A DNA stretch of 64,000 bases from Desulfotomaculum sp. (GTDB taxonomy: Bacteria; Bacillota; Desulfotomaculia; Desulfotomaculales; Desulfallaceae). The first letter of the stretch is position 1; every line of letters begins with the position of its first letter. The notes beneath the pieces were generated by a model. It was given only the letters and a program-made list of their open reading frames with translations, searched no databases and was not told where the DNA came from. Positions 27,228 through 36,409 of this stretch are shown one piece after another. The DNA lies in contig JAENYQ010000003.1 in the NCBI GenBank assembly GCA_016841675.1, forward strand, positions 60,279 to 124,278, in the 5' to 3' direction. The position numbers and the translations under genes are program-made.

Positions 27228-28670
27228 TCAGGCCCGCCAGAACCGGACGCTTAATACCACCAGCACAGTGTAGATTTCCAGGCGGCCAACCAACATGCAA
27301 AGGGATAGTAGCAGTTTACCGGCCACGGGAATAAAGTCGTAATTATAAGCTGGACCCACCGCTCCGAAGCCGGGCCCTACGTTGCCCAGCGTGGCAACCA
27401 CAGCTGCTATAGAAGTAAACAAATCCACACCCATGGAGGCGATGAGGATGATGGAAACAAGAAGAAGAGCAAAGTAAATAAAAAAGAAAGATTGTACGCT
27501 TTCTACCAATTCCTCAGGGATTACTTCCCGACCCAGTCGCACCGGGATAACCGCCTTCGGGTGAATTAGTTTGGCAATCTGGCGGGAAGCAGTTTTAAAT
27601 AGTATTAGGTAGCGAACGTTTTTAATGCCGCCGCTGGTGGAACCGGCGCAACCGCCGATGAACATAAGTACAAACAAAATGCCCTGACTTAAAAATGGCC
27701 AATGGTTGAAATCGGTGGTGGTAAAACCGGTGGTGGTTATGATAGATATCACCTGAAAGGATGACACTCGAAACGCCTCTTCAAGCCCGAATCCATTGTA
27801 AGCTATTAAGTTGGCCCCGACCAGGATACAGGCCAACACAACTAAAGATAGGTATAGGCGTGTTTCGGGATCCCTCCACATAGGGCGAAAATCTCCACGC
27901 AGGGCGTGGAAGTGTAGTGCGAAGTTCATGCCGCAAATGAGCATAAAAAAAATGATGATGTATTGTACAGCCGGATTGGCAAAAGCGCCAATGCTGGCAT
28001 TATAGTTAGAATAACCGCCAGTGGCCACAGTAGCAAAGGTTTGGATGATGGAGTCGAACCAAGAAAGCCCTGCTATTTTAAGCGCCACTATTTCCAGGGC
28101 GGTAAATATAATGTAAAGCTTGTATAACTCGCGGGCGGTCTGGGTTACCCGGGGCAGTACTTTACTTTTGGCCGGTCCGGGTATCTCGGCGCGAAACAAC
28201 TTCATGCCCGCTATTTTTAGTGATGGAATTAAGGCCAGGGTGAGGACTATTACCCCCATGCCACCCAGCCATTGGGTGAGGCTGCGCCAGAATAAGATGC
28301 TTTGGGGTAACTCTTCAATATCAATTAGTATTGTTGCGCCAGTGGTGGTAAACCCCGACATAGTTTCAAAAAAAGCGTTGACCAAACCAGGGATGGAGCC
28401 GGACAGTATAAAAGGCAGGGAACCGAACAACGCCATCAACAACCAGCCGGCAGTGGCAATAACAAAACCTTCCCGGTAACCCACATCGTTGGAGTGCACC
28501 TTAATGCGGGTCAGGGCGGCGCCAATTAACCCAATTACAATTACCGAAATAATAAAAGCCCGGTAAGCGTATTCATTGAGGTAAAGGGCGATGCCCAGGG
28601 AAGGCAGCATGGCGGTGGCTTCACACAGCAACACCAGGCCCAAGGTGCGTAAAACCAGTGCAGAGTTCAA
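27228..28670 (-). CDS. trkH: potassium uptake protein, TrkH/KtrB type
   Basis: 480-residue ion-translocating membrane subunit of a Trk/Ktr potassium system, with four M1-P-M2 repeats; P-loop segments include MSGFTTTGAT, VATGGYSNYN, TTTGFTTTDF and TLGNVGPGFG. Starts with TTG (28670) four bases before the trkA stop, using a GGAGG inside the end of trkA, so expression is coupled to trkA. Confidence 0.93.
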   Translation of the reverse strand: MNSALVLRTLGLVLLCEATAMLPSLGIALYLNEYAYRAFIISVIVIGLIGAALTRIKVHSNDVGYREGFVIATAGWLLMALFGSLPFILSGSIPGLVNAFFETMSGFTTTGATILIDIEELPQSILFWRSLTQWLGGMGVIVLTLALIPSLKIAGMKLFRAEIPGPAKSKVLPRVTQTARELYKLYIIFTALEIVALKIAGLSWFDSIIQTFATVATGGYSNYNASIGAFANPAVQYIIIFFMLICGMNFALHFHALRGDFRPMWRDPETRLYLSLVVLACILVGANLIAYNGFGLEEAFRVSSFQVISIITTTGFTTTDFNHWPFLSQGILFVLMFIGGCAGSTSGGIKNVRYLILFKTASRQIAKLIHPKAVIPVRLGREVIPEELVESVQSFFFIYFALLLVSIILIASMGVDLFTSIAAVVATLGNVGPGFGAVGPAYNYDFIPVAGKLLLSLCMLVGRLEIYTVLVVLSVRFWRA

Positions 28671-28673
28671 GCT

Positions 28674-30020
28674 CTATACGCCTCCAAGACCACTTAAGGA
28701 TTCGATGATGTGCACGTTGTGACCTAAGGCAAAAACCACCAATCGGTCGTTTTCATTAATGATATCGTTACCGCGGGGAATAATGATTTTGTTGCCCCGG
28801 AGAATTGCTCCGATGATAGTACCCGCTGGCAGACCGGACTTTTGCAGCGGCCGGCCTACAATTTTACTGCCGGGCTGTACCACCAGTTCAATAACTTCGG
28901 CTTTTTCGTTAAGCAGCAGGAACAGAGACAGCAACCGGCCGCCCTTAATAAAACGAAGTATCTCGCCTGCCGTAATCAGCCGCGGACTGATGGCGGCGTC
29001 GACCCCCAACTGCTCCACCAGCGGAGCGTAGCCGGGGCGGCTGATTTTGGCGATAACCCTTTTGGCACCCATTTGCTTGGCCAAAAGAGCCAGGAGCAGG
29101 TTTTCTTCGTCCAGACCGGTGGTAGTGACGAACCCGTCGATATCGGCGATTCCCTCACGCCGGAGCACCTCCAGGTCGGAACCGTCGGTGCACAACACTA
29201 GAGCCTCCGGCAGTTTTTCAGCCAGTTCCCGACACCGGTCCTTGTTGCGTTCGATTATTTTGACCCGCATGCCCTGCACACACAGTTTTTCAGCCAGGTA
29301 AAAACCGATCCGACCTCCGCCCAGGATCATTACACTGTGTACCTTTTGCCTTTTCATTTTAATTTTCGAGCAGACTTTGCTGATTACATCAGAGTGCCCC
29401 AGCAGATAAATAACATCGCCGATCATAACTGTATCCTGACCGCCGGGGATTAACATTTCGCCGTTCCGAGATATGGCTACAATCAGAATCGAGCGGGGTA
29501 AATCCATTTCCATTAATTTTTTATTTACAAATAAAGTCATTGATTCATTAACTGATATGTCAGCCAGTTGAACCCTGCCACGGGCAAAGGGTTCCATGTG
29601 TACCGGCAGGGCCATAGTCAGCAGGCGATTAATTTCAATGGCCGCAGAATAGTCAGGGTTAATAATTAGGTCAATACCCAGATCTTCTTTGCTGATCACC
29701 AGGTTGTTGGAATAATCAGGATCTCGAACTCTGGCGATGGTCCTGGGGATACCAATGCGCTTGGCAGTCATAGAGGCAATCATGTTTACTTCGTCACTGT
29801 TGGTGACAGCAATTAAAAGGTCGCTCTCCCGAACCACCGAAGAATTCAGCGTCTTGGCTGCTGAGCCACTGCCTCTTATACATAGACAGTCAAAGTCCTC
29901 TTCTATTTTTTCCAACCGGGCATTGTCTTTGTCAATCATTACCAGGTCATGGCCTTCGGCTAACAAACGGGTGGCTATCTCTTTGCCCACCTTGCCGGCT
30001 CCGATAACGACGATTTTCAA
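28674..30020 (-). CDS. trkA: Trk potassium system NAD-binding protein TrkA
   Basis: 448-residue cytoplasmic gating subunit with the duplicated RCK layout: Rossmann domain 1 (VIGAGKVGKEIATRLL), TrkA_C 1, Rossmann domain 2 (MILGGGRIGFYLAEKL, about residue 232) and TrkA_C 2. Nucleotide (NAD/ATP) binding regulates the TrkH channel encoded right after it. TTG start behind GAGGTGAAG. Confidence 0.93.
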   Translation of the reverse strand: MKIVVIGAGKVGKEIATRLLAEGHDLVMIDKDNARLEKIEEDFDCLCIRGSGSAAKTLNSSVVRESDLLIAVTNSDEVNMIASMTAKRIGIPRTIARVRDPDYSNNLVISKEDLGIDLIINPDYSAAIEINRLLTMALPVHMEPFARGRVQLADISVNESMTLFVNKKLMEMDLPRSILIVAISRNGEMLIPGGQDTVMIGDVIYLLGHSDVISKVCSKIKMKRQKVHSVMILGGGRIGFYLAEKLCVQGMRVKIIERNKDRCRELAEKLPEALVLCTDGSDLEVLRREGIADIDGFVTTTGLDEENLLLALLAKQMGAKRVIAKISRPGYAPLVEQLGVDAAISPRLITAGEILRFIKGGRLLSLFLLLNEKAEVIELVVQPGSKIVGRPLQKSGLPAGTIIGAILRGNKIIIPRGNDIINENDRLVVFALGHNVHIIESLSGLGGV

Positions 30021-30177
30021 TTTTCTTCACCTCTTAGGAATACTGCAGGTATTTAAGTCATTAACATTTAATTAGTATAGAGCATGAAAACTCTTTTTTC
30101 AATCTGCTTTTAACACCGTTCCTGGACGGTACCGGGAGTAAGAGAATGAATTGTTAATAGCTCCGGGGGTGTGTAAA

Positions 30178-30543
30178 GTGAACGACATTTGGTATCTGGG
30201 TGATGGCGTATGGGTGGTTTATACCGAGGATATGCAGACAGCCATGGATTTTGCGTCCATACCGGAGATAAAGCACGTGACCACATATTACAATGCCCTG
30301 GGTAAAAGGAAGGCACTGCAGTTCAGGTTTTTTCAGGGTTCGGATTTGCAGCCGGGCCGCTGCCTGCTTCACTATGCCTGTCGGTCCCTGGGATTGGATT
30401 TTAACCGGGCGTTGAATCTTCTTCTGGCCGAACCAGGTGTTCCTTACGGGGTAGCCTACGGCGGGTATAGCTACCAGCCTGATATGTTTAATCTTTATGA
30501 TAATTTCGAACCGAAGCGAAAAAAAAGAAAAAAACGGAAATAA
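30178..30543 (+). CDS. hypothetical protein, 121 residues
   Basis: GTG at 30178 is chosen; GGGGTGT lies upstream. The protein begins VNDIWYLGDGVWVVYTEDMQ, has a central QFRFFQGSDLQPGRCLLHYACRSLG (in part), then a Gly/Tyr-rich region (GVPYGVAYGGYSYQPDMF) and ends in a strongly basic tail KRKKRKKRK. No family recognised. The tail suggests interaction with nucleic acid or membrane lipids. Next to repeats downstream and divergent from trkA. Confidence 0.55.
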   Translation: MNDIWYLGDGVWVVYTEDMQTAMDFASIPEIKHVTTYYNALGKRKALQFRFFQGSDLQPGRCLLHYACRSLGLDFNRALNLLLAEPGVPYGVAYGGYSYQPDMFNLYDNFEPKRKKRKKRK

Positions 30544-30729
30544 CTAGCTAGGAGTCAGTATTCAGGAGTCAGGAGTTTAGAGTGTCTTTGACAGTGTTAT
30601 GTCATCCCTTACGACTTAGGGTGACATCCTAAAAGTATATTTTATAAATATGATTATTCCCTTTACTCATTAATCCCCATTAATGAGATAAACGTTTTTA
30701 ATAAACAATTGTGCAACGCGGGGGAGAGC

Positions 30730-30786
30730 TGTCATCTAAGAGCGTTAGCGAAGGATCTAGATTCTTCACTTCGTTCAGAATTACCA
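30730..30786. repeat. TGTCATC-type palindromic repeat, degenerate copy
   Basis: TGTCATCTAAGAGCGTTAGC at the left and TTCACTTCGTTCAGAATTAC at the right flank the AAGGATCTAGATTC centre also seen at 16463-16525. One arm resembles the CTCAGGATGACA form and the other the CGAACGAAGTGA form. Confidence 0.7.
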
Positions 30787-30870
30787 CGCGTACCCGCACC
30801 ACGATAAACGAATACAACTTACTGGTTGTTATTTATAATTTACAAAATTAACTATTTTAAAGATTAAGCT

Positions 30871-30932
30871 TGTCATCCTGAGCGCAGCAAAGGATCTGGG
30901 CTTTAAGATTCTTCGCTGCGCTCAGGATGACA
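30871..30932. repeat. TGTCATCCTGAG palindromic repeat
   Basis: TGTCATCCTGAGCGCAGC and GCTGCGCTCAGGATGACA are perfectly complementary 18-base arms separated by about 26 nt containing AAGGATCT and AAGATTCTTC. Widespread intergenic repeat type in Firmicutes genomes. Confidence 0.85.
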
Positions 30933-31064
30933 GGCTTAATGACAAGGTTTTTCACTTCGTTGTATTCATACCAATGACATAACGCTTACCACTTACTGAG
31001 TTAACGGTATAACCATGTTTATAAATAAGAATTATAAACTTCTGTAAAAAGGTTAGGTGAAGAT

Positions 31065-31649
31065 GTGCTTTTTGGTGTCTGGGGTGAGGAAATCAAAAAA
31101 ATCAAGCATTATTACCGGGAAACCTTAATGTGCCTTGGTATCTTTGTGGTTGCTGCTTACGCCGGTTATATTGCTGCGGTGCTATTAGGTGCAGGGCAGG
31201 CAGAGCATTATTTGGATGTTATTAAAAACATGGTTGTGGGCGAGGAAATGCCAGAAAATATTTTTTTGTTTATCCTGGCCCGCAACTCTGTGGTCAGTTT
31301 ACTGGTTCTGGGGCTGGGAATTTTTTCTTACAGTATCTGGCCGATACTGGTGCTGATCTTTAACGGCGCTGTAAGCGGTTTTTTCGTTAAATTACAGTCT
31401 TTGCTTTTTAACCGGTTTAGTTTTGAAATATGGATTTTCGGGCTGTTGCCCCACGGTGTTCTGGAATTGGGGGCACTGTTTCTAGCAGCCGGGGCATCCT
31501 TTTACTTCCGCCGCTTGCGAAAAACCGGGCATTTTAACTGGGCTGGCGTGATGCGAACCTACCTGGTGGTTGTGCTTCCCCTGCTGGTCGTGGCGGCACT
31601 TATTGAAGCTTTTATAACTCCAATATTAATCTACCGTTTTTTGGTTTGA
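31065..31649 (+). CDS. stage II sporulation protein M-like (DUF95) membrane protein
   Basis: 194 residues with about five membrane segments. Family features: FILARNSVVSLLVLGLGIFS and ILVLIFNGAVSGFF, and LLPHGVLELGALFLAAGASF, the last being the SpoIIM/DUF95 hallmark (PHGxxElxA). SpoIIM is part of the SpoIID/M/P engulfment machine, but DUF95 paralogs of unknown role exist outside the engulfment operon; the isolated location leaves both open. GTG start at 31065 behind AGGTGAAG. Confidence 0.82.
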   Translation: MLFGVWGEEIKKIKHYYRETLMCLGIFVVAAYAGYIAAVLLGAGQAEHYLDVIKNMVVGEEMPENIFLFILARNSVVSLLVLGLGIFSYSIWPILVLIFNGAVSGFFVKLQSLLFNRFSFEIWIFGLLPHGVLELGALFLAAGASFYFRRLRKTGHFNWAGVMRTYLVVVLPLLVVAALIEAFITPILIYRFLV

Positions 31650-31747
31650 GCGGTAATTTGCATCATTTTAAAGGATTTTCGCCACCGGAAAACTAATATA
31701 TTTATTAGCCGGGAAGAAGGGGATGCCCCGGGTTTGGAGGGGAATGG

Positions 31748-32647
31748 ATGATTCTTGTTACCGGTGGTACTGGCCTGGTAGGGCGGCATCTGGTGCGCGC
31801 ACTATTGGCCAAGGGATATGAAGTACGGTGTCTGGTCCGCTCAATGGACAAGGCCAGGCAGGTGCTGCCTCCCGAGGTAGAACTGGTTCGCGGGGACATT
31901 AACGACCGCACAGCCGTTGACAAGGCTTGCAGAGGTGTCGACAAGGTATTTCACCTAGTGGCCGTAATCAGGGAAAATGGTGCCAATACTTTTGAGCATA
32001 TCAATGTAGAAGGCACGCTCAACCTGGTTATTGCCGCCGGTCAGGCAGGCGTGAAACATTTTGTGCACCTCAGCGCCCTTGGGGTTAGTGATAATCCAAA
32101 GTTCAAATACGCCTACTCCAAGTGGCGTGGTGAAGAGACGGTGCAACAAAGCGGGCTAACCTGGACGATTATTCGGCCATCAGTCATTTACGGGGACGGG
32201 TTCGGTTTTTTTGACCGGTTGGCTCAGTCTTTACGTCTTACGCCCCGTCCATTTATACCCGTACCGGGTAAAGGTACCACCCTTTTTCAACCTATTGCGG
32301 CGGAAGACGTGGCCCGCTGCCTAATAAAACTGATTGAATACCCGCCCATGATTGGTAGGGTTATTGAAATCGGCGGTCCGGAACACCTTAGTTATGTGCA
32401 GATGCTTGACTTAATGCTGGAACGACTGGATGAAAAACGTTACAAGTTTTACGTGCCCATGTTTTTAATGCGCCTGACGGTGCCGCTTATGGGCAGCGTA
32501 ATGAAGGATCCACCGGTCACTACAGTGGAATTGAAACAGATGGAATTGAATAATGTAACCGATGCACAAGCGGTGGAAAAGATATTTGGTTTTAAGCCAA
32601 GGGCGCTGCGCAACGGCCTGCGTTACCTGTCCCACATTAGAAGTTAG
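31748..32647 (+). CDS. NAD(P)-dependent SDR protein, NDUFA9-like (atypical SDR)
   Basis: 299 residues. N-terminal nucleotide fold ILVTGGTGLVGRHLVRALL, then VRGDINDRTAVDKACRGVD, FHLVAVIRENG, YSKWRGEETVQQSGLTWTIIRPSVIYG and a C-terminal substrate region. The YxxxK pair survives as YSKWRGEE rather than a full catalytic site, as in complex-I NDUFA9-like and quinone-linked SDR relatives. Monocistronic; followed by a bidirectional hairpin. Exact activity unknown. Confidence 0.82.
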   Translation: MILVTGGTGLVGRHLVRALLAKGYEVRCLVRSMDKARQVLPPEVELVRGDINDRTAVDKACRGVDKVFHLVAVIRENGANTFEHINVEGTLNLVIAAGQAGVKHFVHLSALGVSDNPKFKYAYSKWRGEETVQQSGLTWTIIRPSVIYGDGFGFFDRLAQSLRLTPRPFIPVPGKGTTLFQPIAAEDVARCLIKLIEYPPMIGRVIEIGGPEHLSYVQMLDLMLERLDEKRYKFYVPMFLMRLTVPLMGSVMKDPPVTTVELKQMELNNVTDAQAVEKIFGFKPRALRNGLRYLSHIRS

Positions 32648-32699
32648 AAGTTAGAAAAGAATTCAGTTGTGCTGAAAAGTACGCAAAGGAAATAGGCCT

Positions 32700-32760
32700 A
32701 AAAAAAAGGGGACAGGCTACTTTTTCGTTTTGTGAAAAAGTTGCCTGTCCCCTTTTTTTA
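32700..32760. terminator. bidirectional terminator built from a GGGGACAGGC repeat
   Basis: A7GGGGACAGGC-T-ACTTTTTC and GAAAAAGT-T-GCCTGTCCCCT7 form a stem of about 25 bp with one mismatch around a 7-nt loop (about 32727-32733). With T-runs on both strands it should stop both convergent genes. A half copy (AAAAAGGGGACAGGCTACTT) recurs at about 47269-47291. Confidence 0.8.
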
Positions 32761-32764
32761 GGTG

Positions 32765-34039
32765 CTAACTTGTTTCCTTAATCCACTGGTACCCTTGGTT
32801 GTTCCAGGTTGAGAAGTTATTGAAATAAATGTTTCCGGTACATACTCCGTAGGTGGGATCCACCGGCACGGTCAGCCCGCCGATATTCAATTCCACCCAG
32901 GTGTGTAGTCCGCTGTCACCCGGGTTCACCGCTTGGCCCTTGATTGTTTGGGCACTAAGCCCGGCCGCTGCGGCCAGGGTGGTGTAATAACTTACCAGCC
33001 CTTCGTCGGTACCTTGACCGGTACGCATTAACCCGACAATGTCTGCCACGGCGTATTGCTTCAGCCCTTCGCGGGTGTCCCAGTCGTAATTAAAAACATG
33101 GATCATCAAGTTGTAAATCATTCCGGCCCGCTGTAGCGGGTCGCTGTATTTGTTTTGGTAAAAGGCGCCCGCCTGGTTCAGTCTGTCGGCAGCATTGGCG
33201 GATGTAAGCTGCACAGTGCGGGGGCGGTAAACTTTCCCGGCTGGTTCAAGCAGATACTGGTCAGTGTCGGAAAACTCGGCTTTGCATACCCGGCTGATAA
33301 TGGCTGCTGTTTCCGCTCGGGTTACTTCACGGTCCAGCCCTACGGTGCCGTCGGTATATCCTTTGAGGAAACCTTCGCCGGCCAGTAATGCTACGGGGTT
33401 CAGGTCAGTGAAAAAGTAACCGGCGTTACTGAAAAAATCTTTTTTGTCCGGGTCTTCGGGCAGATAAGCGGTGGATTTGCGGTACCGCTCCGGCAGTCCG
33501 GTATACTCCTTAAACTTGATGGCTTGACGCCAGGCATTCTCGTCCGGCATCGGAAGTTCAATGAACAGCTTATTGTTTTCCTGTTTAAAATGACCGTGTT
33601 CCACCAGGGAAGCCGCCAACGCCAGCCAGGCCACTTCGTAACGGGTAGCCGGCGTATCGGGCTTGAAATGCCCGTCAGTGTAACCGGGCAGGTAATTTGC
33701 CGCAGCAATTAGGTACTCTTGACCCCAGCCCGAGTGGATGTCAAGATAGTCCGGGGTGCCGCTGCCGCTTGCAGCCAGTTTGGCACCGGCTGGGTACAAG
33801 GCTAGGGCAATTTTGGCCAGTTCACGTCGGGATATGTTTTGGGTGGGATAGAAGTTACCGTCGGGATAACCGCCGATAACTCCCTGATCAGCTAGGAAGA
33901 GGATATCGGCTTCGGCCCAGTGTCCTTTAATGTCCGGGAATTCCTTGGGCTGAGCGGCCGCAGAAACCGGATGCAGCAACGTAAACATGAACAGAATCAT
34001 TACTGCTGTTAAGGTCAATCTTTTGTAAACTGTGAACAT
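32765..34039 (-). CDS. SLH-domain protein with transglutaminase-like C-terminus
   Basis: 424 residues. Signal peptide (about 1-28), then SLH repeats (FPDIKGHWAEADILFLADQG with GYPDGNFYPTQNISRRELA; a second with PGYTDGHFKPDTPATRYEVA; a third with GYTDGTVGLDREVTRAETAA), which anchor proteins to secondary cell-wall polymers. The C-terminal 120 residues resemble a transglutaminase-like domain: GQGTDEGLVSYYTTLAAAAG, HTWVELNIGG and PVDPTYG give the expected His and Asp, but the nucleophile Cys is Asp (GTDEG). It may therefore be a binding rather than catalytic domain. ATG behind AAGGAGCAAT. Confidence 0.85.
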   Translation of the reverse strand: MFTVYKRLTLTAVMILFMFTLLHPVSAAAQPKEFPDIKGHWAEADILFLADQGVIGGYPDGNFYPTQNISRRELAKIALALYPAGAKLAASGSGTPDYLDIHSGWGQEYLIAAANYLPGYTDGHFKPDTPATRYEVAWLALAASLVEHGHFKQENNKLFIELPMPDENAWRQAIKFKEYTGLPERYRKSTAYLPEDPDKKDFFSNAGYFFTDLNPVALLAGEGFLKGYTDGTVGLDREVTRAETAAIISRVCKAEFSDTDQYLLEPAGKVYRPRTVQLTSANAADRLNQAGAFYQNKYSDPLQRAGMIYNLMIHVFNYDWDTREGLKQYAVADIVGLMRTGQGTDEGLVSYYTTLAAAAGLSAQTIKGQAVNPGDSGLHTWVELNIGGLTVPVDPTYGVCTGNIYFNNFSTWNNQGYQWIKETS

Positions 34040-34125
34040 GATATTGCTCCTTTTTCGTCATAGTTGGGGACATTCCTTGCCTTCAAAGCTAAGACCTATA
34101 ATCTAAGGCTGTTTAAGTTTTTCTT

Positions 34126-34896
34126 TTAAACTGTGGTATATCTCTTCAGCCAAGCAAAATAAGTATCCCACACTTGTCTGTGATGTTGCGAAAATTGGTG
34201 ATCGGCTCCGGGGATGTACAGAACTTCTTTGGGTTCCCCGGCACTGTTAAAAATAAGACCTGCTTCAGCTGGATTTACCACGTCGTCTTTTTCACCTTGA
34301 ATGATTAGTAGCGGGCGCGGTGAGATTTTGCCGGCCAGCGCAGGGATATCAAATCGCTCTAAATCATCAAAAAAAGCTTTGCGCAGGTAGGCCATACCTT
34401 CTTCATCAGCCAGGACGTAAAGGTCCCCCTCATCGTCCACCGGCCCCTCGGCGAATTCAGTAAACAACTCCAACAATCGGGATGGCGCTGCCCAGGTGCA
34501 AACACCAGCTACCCGGAAATCGACAGCTCCGTGACATATTGCGGTGGTGCCGCCAAAGCTGCGCCCCATAGTAAACACAGGACCCATGCCGGTTCCAACG
34601 CACCAGTCTACTATGCACTTCAAGTCGTCAACCTGGCCGGAAAGAGTAATATTCTCAAACGACCCCTCACTTTCACCATTGCCACTAAAGTCAAAAAGTA
34701 TGGTGTTATAACCACGGGCACCCAGTTCTTCACCCATGGTCTTGGCACTACCCCCACCTTCCTTGCTGCCCGTGAACCCGTGGCAAACTATTATCACCGG
34801 GCCATTATGCCCTGCCGGAGAATACAACAGTCCAGCCAGGGTTAGCCCCCGGCTGTTCTTAAATTGTATCTCTTGCCAGCCTTTTCCCAAGAACAT
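34126..34896 (-). CDS. alpha/beta hydrolase (serine hydrolase)
   Basis: 256 residues, cytoplasmic. Oxyanion region VIIVCHGFTGSKEGGG, nucleophile elbow MGRSFGGTTA (Ser in GRSFGG), acid in GEKDDVVNP and His in GADHQFSQHHR. It resembles esterase/acyl-peptidase-like hydrolases (YqkD/FrsA types). ATG 34896 has AGGAGG eight bases upstream; the in-frame GTG three codons earlier is part of that site. Substrate unknown. Confidence 0.88.
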   Translation of the reverse strand: MFLGKGWQEIQFKNSRGLTLAGLLYSPAGHNGPVIIVCHGFTGSKEGGGSAKTMGEELGARGYNTILFDFSGNGESEGSFENITLSGQVDDLKCIVDWCVGTGMGPVFTMGRSFGGTTAICHGAVDFRVAGVCTWAAPSRLLELFTEFAEGPVDDEGDLYVLADEEGMAYLRKAFFDDLERFDIPALAGKISPRPLLIIQGEKDDVVNPAEAGLIFNSAGEPKEVLYIPGADHQFSQHHRQVWDTYFAWLKRYTTV

Positions 34897-34925
34897 GAAA
34901 TGCACCTCCTAGTTGAAAACACAAA

Positions 34926-35106
34926 TTGGGGACATTCCTCGACCCCAAATCCTGACCCTCAATCTGAGGTGTGTCCCCTTTCATCCGTTGGGGACATTCC
35001 TCGACCCCAAATCCTGACCCCCAATCTGAGGTGTGTCCCCTTTCATCCGTTGGGGACATTCCTCGACCCCAAATCCTGACCCCTAAGCTGAGGTGTGTCC
35101 CCTTTC
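34926..35106. repeat. three tandem 62-bp GGGGACA palindromic units
   Basis: Units start at 34926, 34988 and 35050 and differ at only a few bases. Each contains GGGGACATTCCTC near its start and GAGGTGTGTCCCC near its end, an imperfect stem, with GACCCCAAATCCTGACCC between. The arms match the isolated repeat at 10293-10332; a lone half (TTGGGGACATTCCTTGCC) lies near 34066. Confidence 0.95.
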
Positions 35107-35107
35107 C

Positions 35108-35821
35108 TTATAGCGTAATTTGGCGCCAATTTTCACCGGTTCTGATCTGGTACTCCTTAATTAAAAAAGCAGCAGCATAACCACCAAGAGCGGCGATGTC
35201 TTCGGTATGCAGATAACGATTGGCGGAAGAATCAAAAAGAATATTGGCTGAACCAGGCAGTTCCTCGTCCGGAAACCATAGTTTTATAATTACAGGGAAG
35301 CAAGGCAGAGCCTGGAACACAGCAGCTATATCTGCACCGTCCCGAACTGTCCCCCCCAACGTGATAATGGTGCTGCTTATTAGATCAGGCGATTTACCGG
35401 CGATCCATCTGCCTAGAGGGTAAATGCTCTCTCTCTGAAAAGCGTTAAAAAACACCATGCCGTCTGCAAGCTCTCGGTATGAAATTTCTTGTCCCAAGAG
35501 CGGTGTACCGTCCGCCCGCCCAAGATAATTAAGGATTATCAACCGCCAACCCATAACTGGCAACAGGGATGTTCCTCGAAAAGTAACGCAGCCGTCGGGG
35601 TAAGACACTGATATCTCCCGACCGAAACTGTTAACAGTGAACATGCTAATAACAGGATCATATTCAGTTCTGCTGCGAGCAGCCATTTCCACTGGGTCCA
35701 GACTGCTAAAAAGTTTTAACGACTTATTGAAGGCGCTTTTATAGTGGCCAATTTCCGATTTACCGATCATGTATGCTAGTGGTTCATTCATCTCCGTAAA
35801 AAGCCCCTCTCTTGATGTCAC
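35108..35821 (-). CDS. DUF3786 protein
   Basis: 237 residues, cytoplasmic, DUF3786 family: LPVMGWRLIILNYLGRADG, ISYRELADGMVFFNAFQRE, then FPVIIKLWFPDEELPGSANILFDSSANRYLHTEDIAALG (in part). In corrinoid-dependent anaerobes such proteins are often near methyltransferase genes, but none is here. GTG at 35821 has no clear ribosome binding site; an internal ATG (MNEPLAY) ten codons later is possible. Its stop nearly touches the tandem repeats. Confidence 0.8.
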   Translation of the reverse strand: MTSREGLFTEMNEPLAYMIGKSEIGHYKSAFNKSLKLFSSLDPVEMAARSRTEYDPVISMFTVNSFGREISVSYPDGCVTFRGTSLLPVMGWRLIILNYLGRADGTPLLGQEISYRELADGMVFFNAFQRESIYPLGRWIAGKSPDLISSTIITLGGTVRDGADIAAVFQALPCFPVIIKLWFPDEELPGSANILFDSSANRYLHTEDIAALGGYAAAFLIKEYQIRTGENWRQITL

Positions 35822-36409
35822 TAATCATTTACCGTGTTGTCAGGTATTTTCGGGATCCCATGTAATAAGTTGATCCATTAATTTGGGTTGTTTCTGTAAC
35901 ATTGCCCCCTCGCAGTTTAACCAGGCCAGTCGGCCTTTGAATCGTTGAGGCAGCACTTTACTGACCGGCGTCTATCAGATATATTATTTTCTTTTGTCCC
36001 TGCTTTTTCCTGCCACTCAATTGCTTTAAATACATTTATCCCGAGCTTATCAGACGGAGATTTTTTTACATGGCCGGCAGCCCGGCCGGCCTGTGGTTTT
36101 GGCGGCACCTGCAGGTATAATAACTTTGTTGTCGAATGCTAAGTGTGTTATCTGCACTCTGGCAGCCTGTATCTTAGTATTTTAGCTTGTTTGAAGCAGG
36201 ATTCCGTAGAAATGTTTCGAACCCCCTTTAATTTTTTGCCAAGGAGTTATGGCATGTTAACTGTTGCCGCTTTTAAAAGAGGATTCCAACGTGGTCTTAC
36301 CACAACCTGCACGAAAGAACGGGGTCAGGCTCTTAACTTATTAACTTATTGCGGTTTACCGCAATAAGTTAATAAGTTAAGAGCCTGACCCCAATTTTGA
36401 TTTGAACTT
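35822..36409. other. intergenic region with long inverted repeat
   Basis: No convincing gene. TTCGACA/TGTCGAA at about 36130-36137 resembles a Spo0A box. The right end holds the 34-bp palindrome listed separately. Confidence 0.4.
36321..36392. repeat. 34-bp perfect inverted repeat, GGGGTCAGGCTC family
   Basis: Arms 36321-36354 (starting GGGGTCAGGCTCTTAACTTA) and 36359-36392 are perfectly complementary around a TTTA loop. The right arm is copied exactly at 8591-8620, and the outer GGGGTCAGGC is shared with the 30-bp palindrome at 60575-60660. Confidence 0.95.

Larger units (their letters stand above)
30544..31064. other. intergenic region with several repeats
   Basis: No gene seen. It begins with tandem AGGAGTCAG-type repeats (about 30550-30575), then GTCATCCC...GGGTGACAT (about 30601-30628), and then two TGTCATC-type palindromes listed separately. 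A ribosome binding site for the next gene ends the region. Confidence 0.5.

Noticed and set aside
34926..35106. CRISPR array
   Set aside because: The three units repeat completely with no unique spacers and no cas genes nearby.
35917..36108. Minus-strand frame of 63 codons
   Set aside because: Protein-like in part (GHVKKSPSDKLGINVFKAIE) but no ribosome binding site and no recognisable family; left unannotated.
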